DNA from: Climacium dendroides
Taxonomy: Eukaryota > Streptophyta > Bryopsida > Hypnales > Climaciaceae
Direction: 5' to 3'
Length of the DNA: 64,000 nucleotides
Assembly: GCA_950106755.1 (NCBI GenBank)
Contig: OX467083.1
Location: 18,285,029 to 18,349,028, forward strand
Of this stretch, positions 61,296-64,000 are shown in pieces. The notes beneath the pieces are model-generated. The model was not told where the DNA came from. It worked only from the letters and a program-made list of their open reading frames with translations, and did not search any database. The translations under genes and the position numbers were made by a program. Each line of letters begins with the position of its first letter. Within the stretch, counting starts at the first letter, position 1.

Positions 61296-62474
61296 TTCTT
61301 CAAATCAAATTCTTACTTTAATTTGACTTAACTATGAGCACTAGAGCCCCTACTAGTTTTATTTTACATATCCCACATTGTTTGTTTCACCTTTTACCAC
61401 CCCATGTGTCTATTAGTAAAGAGCTTATCCCCTTCTAAGAGAACCAATGAGACCACTTCATGCTTTTAGAAATCTTGGGGACGCTCTTTTGACTTCATTT
61501 GAAATTTTAGCATGAATTTTTTGGGATGGGTGCTTCTCACTATAATCTATATATGAAGCTTTATTTCATGCCATTCTAATCAATATTGCAAAAATTGGAG
61601 GATCTTTTTTCAATTTCAATGTTACACCGGGAAGTAAAAATATGTTTTTAAAAAATATTAATTATTTTTTTGGAATTTTGATTGATACCTATTCAAAAAA
61701 AATTGAACCATTGAATTCCAAATAATGAGGTAAAAGTTATAAGAAGTTTTATTTTGCAAGCTATGAAGGTAGAAAAAACATATGAAATTGTCTTTTGCTC
61801 TCAATTTTAAAAATTTTCAAATAAAAATAAAGGATATTAATTGTTCATTAGAACATGATCAGCATTGGGATTATAAATTCTCACATTCTTCCAAAAGTAA
61901 TTAGCATATTAGTTATATTTTCATTCAGTAACACCTTCCATTGTACAATTTTTAAAAAAATGAATATCAAGGTTTTTTGGTTAAGTTTTTAAATATATAT
62001 TTTCAAACCATTTTCCAACTAGATTGACTAAAATGCACAAGTTGTAGGATATACTTGTTTTTTCCTTAAAATGTTGAAAGACAAAACTTCGCCTTTTGGA
62101 AGGACTAGAAAAGCATATGTTGTGAAGTTTAGCCGCACATTGAACTTGCAATTGGTGGGGATATTCACTCTAAAATTTTGGAACATACTTGAACAAGTTA
62201 ACCCAAAGATCATATAGTTGGTTTTGTTAAAATATAAATATTGATGAAGATTTTGTCTTTGCTTTGGGAACAAGTATTTTGAAGTGGTTTGGGGCCTCTA
62301 AACATAGTGGTCCTTTAAGGGTTAATTAAATAACTCTCTAATCATGAGTGGCTTTTTCAATGAAGTGTAGTAATATAAATGTTGAAGTCTTTAATTTCAA
62401 AGAACCATATACTATTTTAATGAAATTCTTATTCAAAATTTGGATGTTTTATTGGTACTGACCCAATTTGCAAT

Positions 62475-62617
62475 CACTACAAGGGAATGTTGTCATTTTC
62501 TATCAATTCGGACATTTTTTTTGTCAATTTGGACACTGTCTATCAACTTGGACGTGTCAATTCAGACATTGTCTGTCAATTTAGAAGTGTCAATCCGGAT
62601 GTTGTTTTCTTGTAGTG
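62475..62617. mobile_element. Small CACTA-type MITE
   Basis: The 143-bp element has ends CACTACAAGGGAATGTTGTC and GATGTTGTTTTCTTGTAGTG. Inside, CAATTTGGACA-type words repeat (TCAATTCGGACA, TCAATTTGGACA, TCAACTTGGACG). Flanking trinucleotides AAT and AGT differ by one base, so the TSD is imperfect. Confidence 0.8.
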
Positions 62618-64000
62618 AGTTGCAATTGAAGTACAAGCTTTTGCACTTTTTTTCTCTAATACATTTTGATGCATGTATTTGTAGTTACTAATTTGAAATG
62701 GTGTAGATTTAATGATGTAAAACAATCTACACCATTCTATTTGGAGGATACAATACCATTGCCTACTATCAAAGTTTATGGGCCTAAATGATTTGCATAT
62801 CTGATGTCCTAAAAAGAATGTAATTTGGCAGTTCATGTCCTGAAAGGTTTACATGCCATTTGTTGTATATATATATGACACATGGAGGAAAACAATCCAA
62901 TTTTGACAAGAGCCAATAAAAAAAATCAAAGAAACAATGCCCTTTGGATGGAGATAATGTAGTATGTTGTTTTTAGGAGCTGATTGGCTTTTAGGGTGAA
63001 AGCACACTACGGTCACCTCCTTGACCTGATGTACAACTTGATGCAAATTGTATAATCTATACGATTTTGGTATGCCGCATATTCCAGCCATTTATCTAGA
63101 CTTTTGACAAAAGCGTCCGTGAGTTCAAGGCATTAATTGATCCACATTTTTTTCGAATGTGTAGGAGGGAATGTGCAAGGAGGAGGAAATCTCATTACAA
63201 AAAGCATTGCATATTGTGGACCTTGTCAAATGAATCCCAAATTAGATAGAATGTGGCGAACAACTATTGGTCCAAGATGTACAAACTGTACATACAATAC
63301 ATACAGGTATGATGAACAAACCCTAAAACATTCTACCAAATTCAAGTTGGAAATTGGGGAAGAAATCTCCAATAGAGAAATTAGAAGCCAAAACATTATT
63401 TTTTTGAAAATTCAATGCTGGCCCATCTTAACCACGATACCTTCTACCAAATAATCTAAAAAACAATTACAAAAAACAATTTAAGGTCAAAATTTGGCCT
63501 TCATACTGAAATCACACATTTGCTACAATATTTTCTTATATAGATATCAAAGCACTCATCAAATGCCTAGTTTAAGTATCTATACATAAGAGTATTGAAT
63601 TTAGTTCTTTGAATTGTAAAAATAAAATCCTAAACTAGGCAAAAAAAAATACAACAATGCTAAAGTTGAATCTATGACAGTACAAACATTTATTATTTGT
63701 ACTCTATACATTGAATTTATAGATGAAAATCATTTTTTGTCATGCAATTATCAATATAAGATTCCAATCTATTTTAATTTTTTATCAAGTAACAAAAATT
63801 ATAAGAAAATTGACTCCAAACTTTCATCCTATGCAAAAATTCTACTGTGACTACGATTTTGGACAACAATAGTGTGCTTTCACCCTTTAGAAGAAGCTAA
63901 ACTCCTTGAATAAATTAAAAGTAAATTTTTATAGAAAGAATAATGGATTTGGCATCTAATCCAAGTTGTTTCATATTTTTTGGACATTCATGGAATTAGT

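Larger units (their letters stand above)
58830..64000. other. AT-rich intergenic DNA
   Basis: No gene is recognised. Apart from the three repeats and one MITE listed separately, the stretch holds only short frames. One at 63137-63454 has a Cys-rich part (CGPCQ, CTNCTY) but no family I can name. Confidence 0.5.

Noticed and set aside
63137..63454. A 105-residue frame with CGPCQ and CTNCTY
   Set aside because: Too little Cys order for a zinc domain and no family recognised. It sits in AT-rich intergenic DNA.

Overview
This is nuclear DNA of a plant. Evidence: a Tat/Athila-type Ty3 retrotransposon primed by tRNA-Asp, plant CACTA (En/Spm) transposons with TNP2- and TNPA-like genes, nuclear-type tRNA-His(GUG) and tRNA-Val(CAC), a homologue of the small Arabidopsis acetyltransferase At1g77540, and a plant-type mitochondrial succinate/fumarate carrier. 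The lineage cannot be fixed from this window. Host genes are few, GC-rich and intron-poor, and lie between long AT-rich stretches.

Positions 1-35,100 are one nested transposon cluster. A degenerate LINE in + orientation is the outer layer, with pieces at 780-1250, 18412-19646 and 34726-34992. A 17-kb CACTA element (1251-18411) sits in its reverse-transcriptase region. It carries a TNPA-like gene (-), a fragment of a host ubiquitin-specific protease (-) and a TNP2 transposase gene (+). TNP2 is split by a 1244-bp CACTA-type non-autonomous element. A young Ty3 element (19647-34725, coded on -, 5-bp target duplication CGTAG) sits further into the LINE. Three further small CACTA-type elements are nested in it: one in each LTR and one in an extra open reading frame between integrase and the 3' LTR. 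Without these insertions both LTRs measure 1937 bp. They differ by about eight transitions counted by eye.

Positions 35,100-64,000 hold the sparse host genes: tRNA-Val (39257-39330, -), a single-exon type II membrane glycosyltransferase-like gene (41032-41928, -), a two-exon GNAT acetyltransferase (47687-48809, +), tRNA-His (48953-49024, +) and a mitochondrial carrier (50921-51898, -). Around them lie more small elements with CACTA ends (46612, 56783, 62475), an element with an 8-bp target duplication inside the acetyltransferase intron, tandem and inverted repeats, and long stretches where I see no gene.

The most notable signals are the captured protease fragment inside a CACTA element; a set of elements that share CACTA ends but carry different subterminal repeat words; retrotransposon decay by stop codons that all fit C-to-T change; an unrecognised coiled-coil ORF in the retrotransposon's env position; a long hairpin just 3' of the glycosyltransferase gene; and repeated degenerate copies of that gene's 3' end. 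I found no clearly new cellular system. The novelty here lies in the transposon biology.
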